Positions 33,616-45,378 of a DNA stretch of 64,000 bases are shown in pieces. The stretch is taken from the NCBI RefSeq assembly GCF_003751385.1, contig NZ_RJVA01000010.1, positions 496,001-560,000 on the forward strand, written 5' to 3'. The stretch comes from Desulfosoma caldarium. GTDB taxonomy: Bacteria > Desulfobacterota > Syntrophobacteria > Syntrophobacterales > DSM-9756. The notes under the pieces were generated by a model, which made no database searches, was not told the DNA's origin, and saw only the letters and a program-made list of their open reading frames with translations. The translations under genes and the position numbers were made by a program. The first letter of the stretch is position 1, and each line of letters starts with the position of its first letter.

Positions 33616-34161
33616 TTATGGGTGGGACCACGGCGGCTTTTCGCCGCGAAGAAGGCTCACCCCAAGTAGGGCCGCTCCCACCGTGACGGCCATGTCGGCC
33701 ACGTTGAAAGCCGGCCAGTGATAGGGGCCGATATAAAAATCCAGAAAATCCACCACATTTCCAAAACGCACACGGTCCACCAAATTACCCAAAGCGCCGC
33801 CGGCAATGAGGCTTAGAGCCACGCGCTTGACTCTTTCTTCGGGACGACTTTCCCGATAGAGAAAGAAAATCACGGCCAACGCCACCACCGTCAGTGCAGC
33901 GAGAACCGGCACGCGCCATGGGTTTTCGGTTCCCGCAAAGATGCTGAAGGCCACCCCGGTGTTTCGAACGTGGACCAGGTTAAAGAAACCGGGAATGATT
34001 TTTTTTTGGCTGTAGAGCGGCATGGCGTGAAGCACCCATGCCTTTGTGGCTTGATCCAGAGCCAAGATAAGCAGACCCACAGCGCCGAAAAGGAAAAATT
34101 TTCGAGCCTGGGTGCGGGATAATGTGGATGTGGAGGTTTTTTCTGTGAGCGTGGATGGCAT
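33616..34161 (-). CDS. lspA: Lipoprotein signal peptidase (signal peptidase II)
   Basis: 181 residues from MPSTLTEKTST; longer starts (34296, 34197) are possible but exceed the family length. Four membrane segments and the conserved blocks are present: DQATKAWV, VRNTGVAFSIF, and the two catalytic Asp in GALGNLVDRVRFGNVVDF and FNVADMAV. It cleaves the signal peptide of lipid-modified prolipoproteins in the inner membrane; clients in this window include the proteins at 2347 and 27874. It lies downstream of ileS, the common ileS-lspA arrangement. Confidence 0.93.
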   Translation of the reverse strand: MPSTLTEKTSTSTLSRTQARKFFLFGAVGLLILALDQATKAWVLHAMPLYSQKKIIPGFFNLVHVRNTGVAFSIFAGTENPWRVPVLAALTVVALAVIFFLYRESRPEERVKRVALSLIAGGALGNLVDRVRFGNVVDFLDFYIGPYHWPAFNVADMAVTVGAALLGVSLLRGEKPPWSHP

Positions 34162-34447
34162 TCGGTGTTTCCCAGAATGATGCATGGGGCAAGTCATCGT
34201 GGCCCATGACGTCTCATGGCTCTCATAGGTATCTAAACGGCGGCGTGCGCCGCCCCCACAAAAAAGGTCATGGAAGGCATGTGCGGTCTTCGCCATGGAA
34301 CTTCGGGAAGGCAGATCCTCCCATTGTTTAAGGATCGCGGAAACGCAATCCCATCGGCTGCTTCAGGACTTCGGTTGCGTCAGGACCGCGGGAATGCGTT
34401 CCCTCCCAGCTGACTTCGAGGGCTGGTTTCGATTTTGCCCACATCTC

Positions 34448-37237
34448 TTACTGTGGGGTGTGCAGCACGTCGTGGCATCGAGCGCAGATCGTGGGGTGGT
34501 CCGCAAAGGTTCCCACGGTGTTGGAAAGCACCCAGCAGCGTTCGCATTTTTGTCCTGAAGCCGGTTCCACCAGCACTTTGCAGCCGGAAACCTCCTGGCC
34601 GTCCATGGCTTCGACCTGGCCGTCCAAGTTCTCCAGCCGCACTTCGGAAACGATAAAAACCGTTCGCAACAGTTCCGCATCCTGGGCAAAGTCGGGCTGC
34701 CACGCTTCAGGCAGGTGCAAGCGCACGCGAGCATCCAAAGAATGGCCGATGGTCTTGGCCTGACGGGCCGCTTCCAGGGCACGGCTCACATCGGCGCGTA
34801 AGCGAAGAATTCGCTCCCACCTGGCCTCCAGAGCCTCATCCACAAGGGCTTCTTCCACTTCTGGAAACGCTTCCAAATGCACAGATTCGGCGTGATGCCC
34901 GGGAAGATGGGCCCAGGCTTCTTCGGCCGTAAAAGACAAGATGGGCGCCATGAGTTTCAACAAACTCGTGAGAATGCGATACAGGGCCGTCTGGGCCGAT
35001 CGGCGTTCCACGCTGTCGGGAGGCGCCGTGTAGAGGCGATCCTTGAGAATGTCCAGGTAAAAAGCGCTGAGATCCACCGTGCAGTAGTTGTGCACGGCAT
35101 GGTAGACGCGATGAAATTCAAAACGGTCGTAGGCGCGCCGCACCTTGCCCACGAGCTTTTGCAGCATGTGCAGCGCGTAGCGATCCAATTCCTGCATGGC
35201 AGTCACGCTCACGCCATGCCGCGCCGGATCAAAATCATGCAAATTCCCCAGCAGGAACCTCCAGGTGTTTCGAATACGTCGGTATGTTTCGCTCAGGCGC
35301 TGCAGAATATCCTGAGAAATGCGAATATCGTCCCGATAATCTTCGGCGGAAACCCACAGGCGCAAAATTTCTGCGCCGAATTTATTGATGATTTCACCAG
35401 GGACAATCACGTTGCCCAAGGACTTGGACATCTTGTAGCCTTGGCCGTCCACCACGAACCCATGGGTCAAGACGGCCTTGTAGGGCGCTCGATCCCGCGT
35501 GCCCACCGAGGCCAAAAGTGAGGAATGAAACCAACCGCGGTGCTGGTCACTTCCTTCCAGATAAAGATCGGCGGGGGACCGAAGATACGGGCGCCGTTCT
35601 AAAACCGCCGCATGGGACACGCCGGAATCAAACCACACATCCAGAATATCCATCTCCTTGTCAAAGTCCTTGCCGCCGCAGCCCGCACACACGGCTCCAT
35701 CGGGAAGAAGGTCCTCAACGCTTCTTTCAAACCAGCCGTCCGCCCCTTCCTTTTCAAAGAGGGCCGTGACCTTGTCAAAAACTTCGGGCGTAGCCAAAAC
35801 CTCACCGCACTGCCGGCACGTGAAGACTGTGATGGGCACTCCCCAGGACCGCTGCCGAGAAATGCACCAGTCGGGCCGGTTTTCGATCATCTGGTAGATT
35901 CGGTCTCTGCCCCAGGACGGAACCCACTGCACCTGGTCGATGGCCTGAAGCGCCTTCTTTCGAAGATCATTGCGTTCCATGGAAATGAACCACTGCTCCG
36001 TGGCTCGAAAGATGACCGGCTTCTTGCACCGCCAACAATGGGGATAACTGTGGGATACGGTCGTTTCCAGAACCAGCGCGCCCCGTTCCTTGAGCTTGGC
36101 GTTCACGGCCGCATTGGCGTCAAAGACGAACTGTCCCCCAAAAAAGGGCACCTCGGCCGTAAAGCATCCGTCATCGTCCACGGGCGAGTACACATCGAGG
36201 CCGTAGGCCAGCGCCGTGTCATAGTCTTCTCGGCCGTGTCCCGGGGCCGTATGCACGCAGCCTGTTCCCGCATCCAGGGTCACGTGGGAGCCCAGCACCA
36301 GTCGTGACGCTCGATCCAAAAAGGGGTGCCGACACTGAAGCCCTTCCAGTTCGCGGCTGGATAATTCTCGAATCTTTTCGTAGTCTTCAATGCCAAAGGT
36401 CTTCATGCATTGTTCGACCAAGCCTTCGGCAAGAATCCATACTTCGTCGCCCACGCGCACCGCCGCATAGGTGAAATCGGGATGCAGGGCTATGGCCAGA
36501 TTGGCCGGAAGGGTCCAGGGCGTGGTGGTCCAGATGATCACGTGGACGGGAATATCCCGAAAGTCTGCCAAAGCCCGTCGACTCTCGTCGCTCAAGGGAA
36601 ACTTGACGTAAATGGACGGCGACTCATGGTCGTGGTATTCTACTTCCGCTTCCGCCAAAGCCGTGCGGCAGCTGCAGCACCAGTAGATGGGCTTCTTGCT
36701 TCGAACGACGCTTCCCCGTTCAAAAAACCGCCCCAGTTCTCGAGCGATGGTCGCTTCATAATCGAACGACATGGTGAGGTACGGGTTGTCCCATTCGCCC
36801 AGGACGCCAAGGCGCTTGAATTCCTGGCGTTGAATGTCGATGAACTTTTCCGCGTAGGCGCGGCAATACCGCCGAATTTCGACTTGGGTCATGGCCTTCT
36901 TTCTGGGCCCCAGCTCCTTGTCCACCTGATGCTCGATGGGAAGGCCGTGACAGTCCCAGCCGGGAACATATATGGCGTCGAAACCGCTCATCTGACGGCT
37001 TTTGACGATCATGTCTTTGAGGATCTTATTCAGCGCCGTGCCCAGGTGAATGTGGCCGTTGGCGTACGGCGGGCCGTCGTGAAGGATAAACGGGGGCCTG
37101 CCGACGGAAACCTGGCGAAGCTTACCGTATAGGTCCATGCGGTCCCATCGGGCGAGCAGTTCAGGTTCGCGCTGAGCAAGGTTCGCTTTCATGGGAAAAT
37201 CGGTCTTTGGTAGATTGAGCGTCGTCTTGTAATCCAT
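34448..37237 (-). CDS. ileS: Isoleucyl-tRNA synthetase
   Basis: 929 residues from [15 protein letters not shown], with GAGAAGGGG directly before it; the frame extends further up without a site. Class I synthetase features: HIGH block [19 protein letters not shown], editing domain ([14 protein letters not shown] type, here [14 protein letters not shown]), KMSKSLGNV, the [13 protein letters not shown] block, and a C-terminal zinc site with two CxxC pairs (CERCW, CARC). Length is normal for bacterial IleRS. It is probably co-transcribed with lspA. Confidence 0.96.
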   Translation of the reverse strand: MDYKTTLNLPKTDFPMKANLAQREPELLARWDRMDLYGKLRQVSVGRPPFILHDGPPYANGHIHLGTALNKILKDMIVKSRQMSGFDAIYVPGWDCHGLPIEHQVDKELGPRKKAMTQVEIRRYCRAYAEKFIDIQRQEFKRLGVLGEWDNPYLTMSFDYEATIARELGRFFERGSVVRSKKPIYWCCSCRTALAEAEVEYHDHESPSIYVKFPLSDESRRALADFRDIPVHVIIWTTTPWTLPANLAIALHPDFTYAAVRVGDEVWILAEGLVEQCMKTFGIEDYEKIRELSSRELEGLQCRHPFLDRASRLVLGSHVTLDAGTGCVHTAPGHGREDYDTALAYGLDVYSPVDDDGCFTAEVPFFGGQFVFDANAAVNAKLKERGALVLETTVSHSYPHCWRCKKPVIFRATEQWFISMERNDLRKKALQAIDQVQWVPSWGRDRIYQMIENRPDWCISRQRSWGVPITVFTCRQCGEVLATPEVFDKVTALFEKEGADGWFERSVEDLLPDGAVCAGCGGKDFDKEMDILDVWFDSGVSHAAVLERRPYLRSPADLYLEGSDQHRGWFHSSLLASVGTRDRAPYKAVLTHGFVVDGQGYKMSKSLGNVIVPGEIINKFGAEILRLWVSAEDYRDDIRISQDILQRLSETYRRIRNTWRFLLGNLHDFDPARHGVSVTAMQELDRYALHMLQKLVGKVRRAYDRFEFHRVYHAVHNYCTVDLSAFYLDILKDRLYTAPPDSVERRSAQTALYRILTSLLKLMAPILSFTAEEAWAHLPGHHAESVHLEAFPEVEEALVDEALEARWERILRLRADVSRALEAARQAKTIGHSLDARVRLHLPEAWQPDFAQDAELLRTVFIVSEVRLENLDGQVEAMDGQEVSGCKVLVEPASGQKCERCWVLSNTVGTFADHPTICARCHDVLHTPQ

Positions 37238-37407
37238 CCCCTTCTCTTCACCCCCCTTACCGCGCCTCTGTTTGCAAGGGAAGAGGCCCTTCGGTACAAT
37301 GAGGCCGTTTTCTGAAATCCCGACCCGGAAGAATCTCAACTTGTAGCACAGCCCCAATCCAAGTCAAGGCTCCGTTACACCTCAAAACGGCATGACCACC
37401 CGTCCAT

Positions 37408-37439
37408 AAAAAAGCCTCCCCCGCCTGGGGGAGGCTTTT
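37408..37439. terminator. Rho-independent terminator after groEL (bidirectional)
   Basis: GCCTCCCCC, a four-base loop and GGGGGAGGC form a nine-base GC-rich stem, with A runs on one side and T runs on the other. It ends the groESL transcript 50 bases after groEL, before the ileS leader. Confidence 0.88.
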
Positions 37440-37487
37440 GAATTCGCTGTGCGGCGTCTTGGGACGGCGCTCTTGAGGACACCCCTT

Positions 37488-39146
<1,659 letters not shown>

Positions 39147-39437
39147 TTACTTTTCAATGATGGCCAAAATGTCGTCTTCGCGCATGATGAGCAGATCTTC
39201 GCCTTCCACCTTCACATCGGTGCCGGCATACTTGCTGAAAAGCACACGGTCCCCCGCCTTCACGTCCAAGGGGCGACGGGAACCGTCTTCCATGAGCTTG
39301 CCGTTGCCGACGGCAACAACTTCACCCTGAATGGGCTTTTCCTTGGCCGTGTCGGGAATGATGATGCCACCGGCCGTCCTTTCTTCTTCCTCGATCCTCT
39401 TGATGACCACACGATCGTTGAGCGGTCGAAGCTTCAT
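39147..39437 (-). CDS. groES: Co-chaperonin GroES (10 kDa)
   Basis: 96 residues from [14 protein letters not shown], preceded by AAAGGAGA; an upstream in-frame start adds 16 residues without a site. The mobile loop [19 protein letters not shown] and the [21 protein letters not shown] block are typical. It caps GroEL. It lies 27 bases upstream of groEL. Confidence 0.97.
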   Translation of the reverse strand: MKLRPLNDRVVIKRIEEEERTAGGIIIPDTAKEKPIQGEVVAVGNGKLMEDGSRRPLDVKAGDRVLFSKYAGTDVKVEGEDLLIMREDDILAIIEK

Positions 39438-39497
39438 GGAACCATCTCCTTTCCTTATAGAATCAGGGTTTTTTTGAACGATCACACCGAGTCCCTA

Positions 39498-39524
39498 TTA
39501 GCACTCATCGAAAACGAGTGCTAT
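39498..39524. promoter_or_regulatory. CIRCE operator (HrcA site)
   Basis: TTAGCACTC, nine bases, GAGTGCTAT: one mismatch from the perfect CIRCE inverted repeat. It lies directly downstream of the groES -10 box, where HrcA binding blocks transcription at normal temperature. hrcA is not in the window. Confidence 0.95.
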
Positions 39525-39550
39525 ATAATCACGGATACCGGTCTTGGCAA
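39522..39550 (-). promoter_or_regulatory. Sigma-70 promoter of groES-groEL
   Basis: On the minus strand TTGCCA and TATATA are spaced by exactly 17 bases, with the CIRCE element overlapping the -10 box and RNA start. Confidence 0.8.
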
Positions 39551-39559
39551 GAGGAAAAA

Positions 39560-41485
39560 TTAGGCTTGCGGGAAAAACAGGCGAACGCACATGGGAAAGG
39601 CGGCCGATGAACCCACTTCGATGTGGCCGTTGGCCTCTTCCACCAACCGGCAAACGAGGCTCAGCCCCAAACCCAAGTGGCCTTCCTTGGTGGTGAAAAG
39701 TGGCTCGAACATCTTCTTGGCCACGTCGCCGGAAACACCTGGGCCGCTATCGGCTACTTTCACCAACACGCCCGAACGGCCATCGTCTCCGGTATGGGGT
39801 CGTGCGCCGATATGTACAAGGCCTCCGTTCGGCAGGGCTTCCGCGGCGTTGGCCACCAGGTGCCAGAGGATCTGAAAGAGGTAGCGAGGCACAAGTGTCA
39901 CTTTCAGGTCATCTGGAACGTCCACATGGACGTGATGCCGACCGCTCAGATGTTTGCTGATGGTCAGAGCGTCCAGGACGTGGCGCACCGTTTCACCGAC
40001 GGCCACGGGTTCGGGCTTTTCCGACGCTTTGCCTTCTCGAGCAATCCATAGAAAGCGGCTCACCAGCAAGTTCAACCGGTCGATTTCTCGAACCAAAATA
40101 TCCTGAAGGCGCCGCGAAGTCTCGTCTTCCTGCGGTTGTGCGGCCATCATCTGGGCCACGCCGCTGACGGCCGCCAAAGGATTTTTGATGTCATGCACGA
40201 TTTCCCCGGCCATCTTACCGGCAAAAGCGAGTTGTTCCAAACGCCGCATGCGTTCTTGCAGAGCCTTGATGTGGGTCTGGTCCTGAAACACAATGATTCG
40301 GTCTTGGGCTTGGGGGGTGGTTTTCAAAGGCGAGATCGTGACCACAAAGGACCTTTTTTCTCCTGCTGCACTCTCCTGCACGATTTCCAACACATGAGAA
40401 GCCTCGAAAGAAAGCCCTTCCCGCCCTTCGATCGCATTCAAACGGCCGGTAGGCCGCCTCTTTGAAAGCTGTGGGCGCGCTGCACGGTTCGATGCCGCTT
40501 CGCGGCGTGGTCCGCTTAAAGAATTGCTTTGAGCAGGGCCATAAGATCGTTCCTGAACACGGACCTCCCCGGAGAACAATCTTTGGGCCCCAGCCTCAGA
40601 CAACGGCCCATCACACGATGAATCCTCTTCGCCCCACGGGGTCGCTTCTTTGGGCTGAAAACCTTCCGGCATCTGGAGTCCCAGTGCGGGAAACACGCAT
40701 TCAAGGGGTTGTCCTTCCAGAGTGCGAGCGTCCGTTTGCAAAAGGTTTAGCGCCGCTCGATTGGCATAGGTGATGATGCCGTGCGCATCCGTGGTCATGA
40801 GTCCGGCACCTAGGCTTTCCACCAATTGCCGGTAAAAGGATTCCAGACGTTCCATGTCCCGGCTCTTCTGGGCAGAAAGCCGCGCCCATTTTTGAAGTTC
40901 CGTCGCCAAATACCCACTGATAAACGCCACGAGAAAGAACGCCGCGGTCATGACCACCAAGGTATAAAAATACACTTCGCTGGAATCAGACGCCGCTGTT
41001 CGGCCCATGAATGGCAAAGGGTTCACCCATCGAAAGTACTGCAGGTCGAGTAGGGCTCCGTAGGCAATGGTTGAAGCCGCGGCCACCAGCAGGCTTCCTC
41101 GGCGTTGAAACAAGACCGCCGCCGCCATGATCACGGCCATGAAAAGGAAAGGAAAGGGACTGGTCACGCCTCCGGTGAGGTAAATAAGGAAGGTGACGGC
41201 CAGAATGTCAAAGGCAAATTGGCCCGCCGCGAAAAGTCCGTGGCGACGCACCATGGGCAGGACACAGGCGCTCAAAAGGGTGACCGAAAAAAGCACGGCC
41301 GCATAGGCGTAAAGCGGGTTCAGGACCGGTTCGGAAATGTCCTGAGACAAGCGAAGCTGAAAAAGGAAAGTCACCGCCAAAAGAAAGACGGCGGCCAGAA
41401 GCCGCAGCACAAGGTGCATGTGCACCTTGCGTTGAAAGGCAGCACCTTCTTCGGCACCCCATGGAGCGCTCGAAGCCTTCGTCAT
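39560..41485 (-). CDS. pilS: PilS-like membrane sensor histidine kinase
   Basis: About 641 residues from MTKASSAPWGAEEG (a GTG 27 bases up is also possible). Six membrane segments in the first ~200 residues match the PilS sensor domain (YLTGGVTSPFPFLFMAVIM region). A PAS domain (MTTDAHGIITYANRAALNLL) follows, with a ~100-residue low-conservation insert after it. Kinase core: HDIKNPLAAVSGVAQMM, N box HLVANAAEALPNGG, GPGVSG and GLGLSL. PilS controls PilR and hence sigma-54-dependent pilA. It follows pilB-pilC, with a start overlapping the pilC end, but no pilR comes next. Confidence 0.85.
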   Translation of the reverse strand: MTKASSAPWGAEEGAAFQRKVHMHLVLRLLAAVFLLAVTFLFQLRLSQDISEPVLNPLYAYAAVLFSVTLLSACVLPMVRRHGLFAAGQFAFDILAVTFLIYLTGGVTSPFPFLFMAVIMAAAVLFQRRGSLLVAAASTIAYGALLDLQYFRWVNPLPFMGRTAASDSSEVYFYTLVVMTAAFFLVAFISGYLATELQKWARLSAQKSRDMERLESFYRQLVESLGAGLMTTDAHGIITYANRAALNLLQTDARTLEGQPLECVFPALGLQMPEGFQPKEATPWGEEDSSCDGPLSEAGAQRLFSGEVRVQERSYGPAQSNSLSGPRREAASNRAARPQLSKRRPTGRLNAIEGREGLSFEASHVLEIVQESAAGEKRSFVVTISPLKTTPQAQDRIIVFQDQTHIKALQERMRRLEQLAFAGKMAGEIVHDIKNPLAAVSGVAQMMAAQPQEDETSRRLQDILVREIDRLNLLVSRFLWIAREGKASEKPEPVAVGETVRHVLDALTISKHLSGRHHVHVDVPDDLKVTLVPRYLFQILWHLVANAAEALPNGGLVHIGARPHTGDDGRSGVLVKVADSGPGVSGDVAKKMFEPLFTTKEGHLGLGLSLVCRLVEEANGHIEVGSSAAFPMCVRLFFPQA

Positions 41486-41508
41486 GGTGGGACTCTTTTT
41501 TCTTGAAA

Positions 41509-42726
41509 TCACGTGCCTCGAGAAACCACGTCCGCCAACTGAAAAATGGGCATGTACATGGCCACCAAAAGCCCGCCGATGGTGACCCCCAGAAAGACGA
41601 TGAGCATGGGTTCCAGAAGAGATGTCAAGGCTTCCACGGTGGCGTCCACTTCTTCATCATAGAAGTCGGCCACCTTGGACAGCATGCTGTCCAGAGCCCC
41701 CGTGGCTTCACCAACGGAAACCATGTGGACGACCATGGGAGGGAAGATGCCGCTCTCCGCAAGGGGTTCCGAAAGGGTTCGGCCTTGAGACACGGCCTGC
41801 TTGGCCTCTCGAATGGCCTTTTCGATCACAGCATTGCCGGCCGTTGCCGCCACCAGTTCCATGCTTTCCAGGATGGGTACCCCGCTTCCGAGCATGGTTC
41901 CCAAGGTGCGGGTCACACGAGCCAGAGCGACCTTCTTGATGAGAAGGCCGAAGACGGGGACCTTAAGAAAGAGGCGGTCGGTAACATCTCGTCCGCGCCG
42001 CGTTTTGCGAAAGCGCGCAAAAAGAACGCCGAGCACGACCAGGCCAAGGATCATCCAATGGAAGTAATTTTTGGCGAAATCGCTCACGTTCATGACCACC
42101 AGGGTCAAGGCAGGCAAGCTGACGCCGGCATCTCGAAAGAGGCCGGCAAAGACGGGAATGACGTAAACGAGAATGACGGCAATAACGATGACGGCAATGG
42201 CCACCACGATGGCCGGATACGTCATGGCGCCTCGAACCTTCTTCTTCAGTGAGGCGACCTTTTCCAGGTAGGCGGCAAGGCGGGTCAGGGTCACATCCAA
42301 AATGCCACCCGCTTCCCCCGCCGCCACCAGGTTCACAAAAAGTTGGTCGAAAACTTTGGGGTGCTTACGCAAGGCTTCGGAAAAGGTAGCTCCCTCTTCC
42401 ACGTCCTTTTTGAGCGCACGAAGGACTTTCCGAAAAGCCTTGTTTTCCGTTTGATCCCGAAGAATTTCCAAACATTGAATGATGGGCAGACCGGCATCGA
42501 TCATGGTGGAAAACTGACGCGTAAAAAGCACCAAGTCCTTTTCTTTCACCTTTTCCTGAAGAACGGGAATGTATTCCAAAAGATCTTTGGGTTTGGGCTT
42601 GAGAGCCTTAAGCGAAAGGCCCTGGCGCTCCAATAGTTGGCGGGCAATGGTGAGATTATCTGCTTCTATTTCTCCTCGCACCTTCTGCCCTTTGCGGTTG
42701 ATTCCTTTGTAGATGAATTCCGGCAT
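41509..42726 (-). CDS. pilC: Type IV pilus inner-membrane platform protein PilC
   Basis: 405 residues, the usual length. Two T2SSF domains are each followed by membrane segments: LVLFTRQFSTMIDAGLPIIQCLEIL, then the motif VAAGEAGGILDVTLTRLA; the second repeat has ARVTRTLGTMLGSGVPILE and VSVGEATGALDSMLSKVADFYDEEV. The C-terminus ends with GLLVAMYMPIFQLADVV. It is coupled to PilB at the membrane. It starts 11 bases after the pilB stop. Confidence 0.95.
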   Translation of the reverse strand: MPEFIYKGINRKGQKVRGEIEADNLTIARQLLERQGLSLKALKPKPKDLLEYIPVLQEKVKEKDLVLFTRQFSTMIDAGLPIIQCLEILRDQTENKAFRKVLRALKKDVEEGATFSEALRKHPKVFDQLFVNLVAAGEAGGILDVTLTRLAAYLEKVASLKKKVRGAMTYPAIVVAIAVIVIAVILVYVIPVFAGLFRDAGVSLPALTLVVMNVSDFAKNYFHWMILGLVVLGVLFARFRKTRRGRDVTDRLFLKVPVFGLLIKKVALARVTRTLGTMLGSGVPILESMELVAATAGNAVIEKAIREAKQAVSQGRTLSEPLAESGIFPPMVVHMVSVGEATGALDSMLSKVADFYDEEVDATVEALTSLLEPMLIVFLGVTIGGLLVAMYMPIFQLADVVSRGT

Positions 42727-42737
42727 GTTAGACTCCC

Positions 42738-44489
42738 TTAATCCCTTACCGTCGCTCGAAGCACTTCTTCCACCGAAGTGATGCCTTGCTTGAGCTTGTT
42801 AATGGCGCTTTGGCGCAGTGTGAGCATGCCCAGTCGAATGGCTTCCCGCTTGATTTCCGAAGCCGAGGCTCCCACCAGCACCAGATCTCGAATCTCATCC
42901 GTCATGGGCATGACCTCATAGAGGGCGATGCGGCCCCGATACCCCGTATTGGAACAGGCCGGGCAGCCTCGACCGCGATAGCACGTAAAAGTTCCCACAT
43001 CCTCTTGCCGCACTCCGAGATCCACCAGGGTTTCCAAAGGTAAGTCTTCCGCAATGCGACATTCGGGGCACACGCGGCGAGCCAGCCGCTGAGCCAATAC
43101 TAGGTTGACCGCGGACGCCACCAAAAAGGGTTCGATGCCCATGTTGAGCAACCGGTTCACGGTGCTGGGAGCATCATTGGTGTGCAGCGTGCTCAACACC
43201 AAGTGCCCCGTCAGGGCCGCCTTGATGGCGGTTTCGGCCGTTTCGAAATCCCGAATCTCGCCCACCATGATGATGTCCGGGTCCTGACGCAGAAAAGAGC
43301 GCAAGGCCGCCGCAAAGGTGAGCCCAATGGCCTCATGGACCTGCACTTGATTAATGCCGGGTAGGCTGAATTCCACCGGGTCTTCTGCCGTGGAAATGTT
43401 GTGGCTGATCTTGTTCAATTCAGAAAGGGCGCTGTAAAGTGTGGTCGTTTTTCCGCTGCCCGTCGGGCCGGTGACCAAAACCATGCCGTATGGCCGGTAG
43501 ATGGCCTCCCGAAACAGATCCAGCTGCTTAGGTTCAAAACCCAGTTTGGTCATGTCCAACTGCAAATTGGACTTATCCAGGAGGCGCAGCACCACCTTTT
43601 CTCCAAAAAGGGTCGGCAGCACGGAAACGCGAAATTCCATCTCGCCGCTCTTGCTCTTGAGCTTGATGCGGCCATCTTGCGGAAGCCTGCGTTCCGCGAT
43701 ATCCAAGCGGCTCATGATCTTGAGTCGGGAGATGATGGCGTTGCGAAGCTGGTAAGGCGGCCGCATGACTTCGTAAAGCACCCCGTCGATGCGGTAACGC
43801 ACCCTCATGACCTTTTCGTAACATTCCACGTGAATATCGCTGGCCTTTTTGCGAATGGCGTCCAGGAGAATGAGATTAACCAGCTTGACCACCGGCGCTT
43901 CTCCGGCCGCATTTTCCAAATGCACCAGGTCGATTTCCGGGGACTCCTCCATCACCTCTGCGTCCGCTTCTTCGCGGATCATGCCCATGACGGCTTCGAG
44001 ATTCTCTTCTGTTCCGGCCGCCTGCACCGATTCCAAGGCCTTCTTAATCAGGCTTTCCGGAGCCACATGGACTCGAATGTTCTTTTGCGTGATAAAGCGA
44101 AGGTCGTCGATGGCGAAAAGGTTGCCCGGGTCGGATACGGCCACATGCAGGGTGCTTCCAACGACCCCCAGAGGAAAGACATGGTACTTCTGCATGACCT
44201 GAGGAGAAACGATCTCCAGGGCTTGCTTGGAAGCAGTCAGGCGAGCCGGATTGACCATGGGAACACGAAACTGCTTGGCCAGAAACTCGCTCAGAATCTT
44301 TTCGTCGATCACACCCTGCCGAATGAGAATGGTTCCCAACCGATCCCCGTTGCGGCTCTGCTCTTGCAAAGCACGCTCCAGGTCCTTTGGCGCAATCAGT
44401 CCGGCATCCAGCAACAATTGGCCGATTTTGCTTCTCTTCAAGGAAGGCCGATCTAAGCCTTTTTCCTGTGTACCCATCCCCGTCATCAT
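42738..44489 (-). CDS. pilB: Type IV pilus extension ATPase PilB
   Basis: 583 residues. The N-terminal MshEN/GspE-N domain (KIGQLLLDAGLIAPKDLERALQ) is followed by the secretion ATPase core: Walker A GPTGSGKTTTLYSAL, Asp box ISTAEDPVEF, Walker B DIIMVGEIRDFETAETA, His box TGHLVLSTLHTND, and a zinc-binding tetracysteine (CPEC and CPAC). It powers pilus polymerisation. The retraction ATPase pilT is not in the window. The start region has three nearby ATGs; I kept the first. Confidence 0.95.
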   Translation of the reverse strand: MMTGMGTQEKGLDRPSLKRSKIGQLLLDAGLIAPKDLERALQEQSRNGDRLGTILIRQGVIDEKILSEFLAKQFRVPMVNPARLTASKQALEIVSPQVMQKYHVFPLGVVGSTLHVAVSDPGNLFAIDDLRFITQKNIRVHVAPESLIKKALESVQAAGTEENLEAVMGMIREEADAEVMEESPEIDLVHLENAAGEAPVVKLVNLILLDAIRKKASDIHVECYEKVMRVRYRIDGVLYEVMRPPYQLRNAIISRLKIMSRLDIAERRLPQDGRIKLKSKSGEMEFRVSVLPTLFGEKVVLRLLDKSNLQLDMTKLGFEPKQLDLFREAIYRPYGMVLVTGPTGSGKTTTLYSALSELNKISHNISTAEDPVEFSLPGINQVQVHEAIGLTFAAALRSFLRQDPDIIMVGEIRDFETAETAIKAALTGHLVLSTLHTNDAPSTVNRLLNMGIEPFLVASAVNLVLAQRLARRVCPECRIAEDLPLETLVDLGVRQEDVGTFTCYRGRGCPACSNTGYRGRIALYEVMPMTDEIRDLVLVGASASEIKREAIRLGMLTLRQSAINKLKQGITSVEEVLRATVRD

Positions 44490-44701
44490 AGGTGCTCGGC
44501 TACCCGCTCCTCAAGCTGTTCTTCATCCACAAGTCTCTTTCAGAACATCGCCTTTTTGCCCAAAAACTTTAACCCCTTTTTTCATCGCCGCCTCGAGGCC
44601 ATTTTTTCAATGGGAAAAAAGATAGAAAAACAAATTAGTTACACATCTTTTCGGGCCAGAAAACATTTTTCTTTTGATGCAAAAAACGGTGTGTATTTGG
44701 C

Positions 44702-44729
44702 TTGACAGCCGGAATTTCGTGAGTACTAT
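44702..44729 (+). promoter_or_regulatory. Sigma-70 promoter of the PxxKW protein gene
   Basis: A perfect TTGACA is followed after 16 bases by TACTAT; the start codon is about 50 bases downstream. Confidence 0.75.
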
Positions 44730-44778
44730 GACGCCGATTTTTTGGGGCAAACCATAAGAAAACGCGGAGGTGATCGCC

Positions 44779-45063
44779 ATGATTTGTCAAACGGTGAAGG
44801 CGGGTTTGGACTGCGCCTTCATGACCAAGACCGGCTGCGGGTACAATGGGGGCTCTTGCCATCAGGTGGTGGAACAGTGCGAAGGATGCCAGCGGGTCGT
44901 TGAGGTCCCGGCGGGGCGTTTCTGTGCCAGTTATCCCAATCCCCACATCAAGTGGAAGACGGGGCACTGCAACTTTGCAACCCATGTCAAGGCGCCCGTG
45001 ACCTCACAGCAGGCAAAGATCAACCCCTTGAAGGCTTCCAAGCGGGCGTCCAAATCCAAGTAA
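44779..45063 (+). CDS. PxxKW-family cysteine-rich small protein
   Basis: 94 residues from MICQTVKAGLDCAF, with GGAGGTGATCGCC giving an ideal ribosome site. It has eight to nine cysteines, paired as CxxC-like groups (CEGCQ), and the PxxKW motif in PNPHIKWKTGHC that names this family of anaerobic deltaproteobacteria. The last ~25 residues are Lys-rich and probably disordered. It is cytosolic, and metal or Fe-S binding is likely but untested. It is a monocistronic unit with a strong promoter and terminator. Confidence 0.85.
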   Translation: MICQTVKAGLDCAFMTKTGCGYNGGSCHQVVEQCEGCQRVVEVPAGRFCASYPNPHIKWKTGHCNFATHVKAPVTSQQAKINPLKASKRASKSK

Positions 45064-45088
45064 GTCGCACCATCCTTCAGGATGGCAC

Positions 45089-45138
45089 AGAGAGCCGCCC
45101 TCATGCTTACGATGCCTGAGCTTCGGCTCTCTTTTTTT
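45089..45138 (+). terminator. Rho-independent terminator after the PxxKW gene
   Basis: AGAGAGCCG and CGGCTCTCT form a nine-base stem followed by seven T; the loop of 26 bases is long. Confidence 0.8.
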
Positions 45139-45202
45139 ATCTTCTCTCGCCTTGACGAGGCGTCCGCCTCGTTTCCCTAAAACCTCTTCCGAATGATTCC
45201 CA

Positions 45203-45230
45203 TTGACTTGCTTCTTCCATGTCGTTATGT
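45203..45230 (+). promoter_or_regulatory. Candidate sigma-70 promoter for porAB
   Basis: TTGACT, 16 bases, TTATGT, about 150 bases before the porA start. The match is moderate. Confidence 0.4.
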
Positions 45231-45378
45231 GAAAAACTCTTTCGGCAGCGTCCTGAAGCGTGTCCGAGAATTCATGAGAAATTCGGGCGCGGCCGCTTCG
45301 TGATTGTTGTCATGCAAAAAACAGCCTTTCATGTCCATGATTTTCTAACGTAGGGTTCAAGGAAAGGTTCGCGACGTC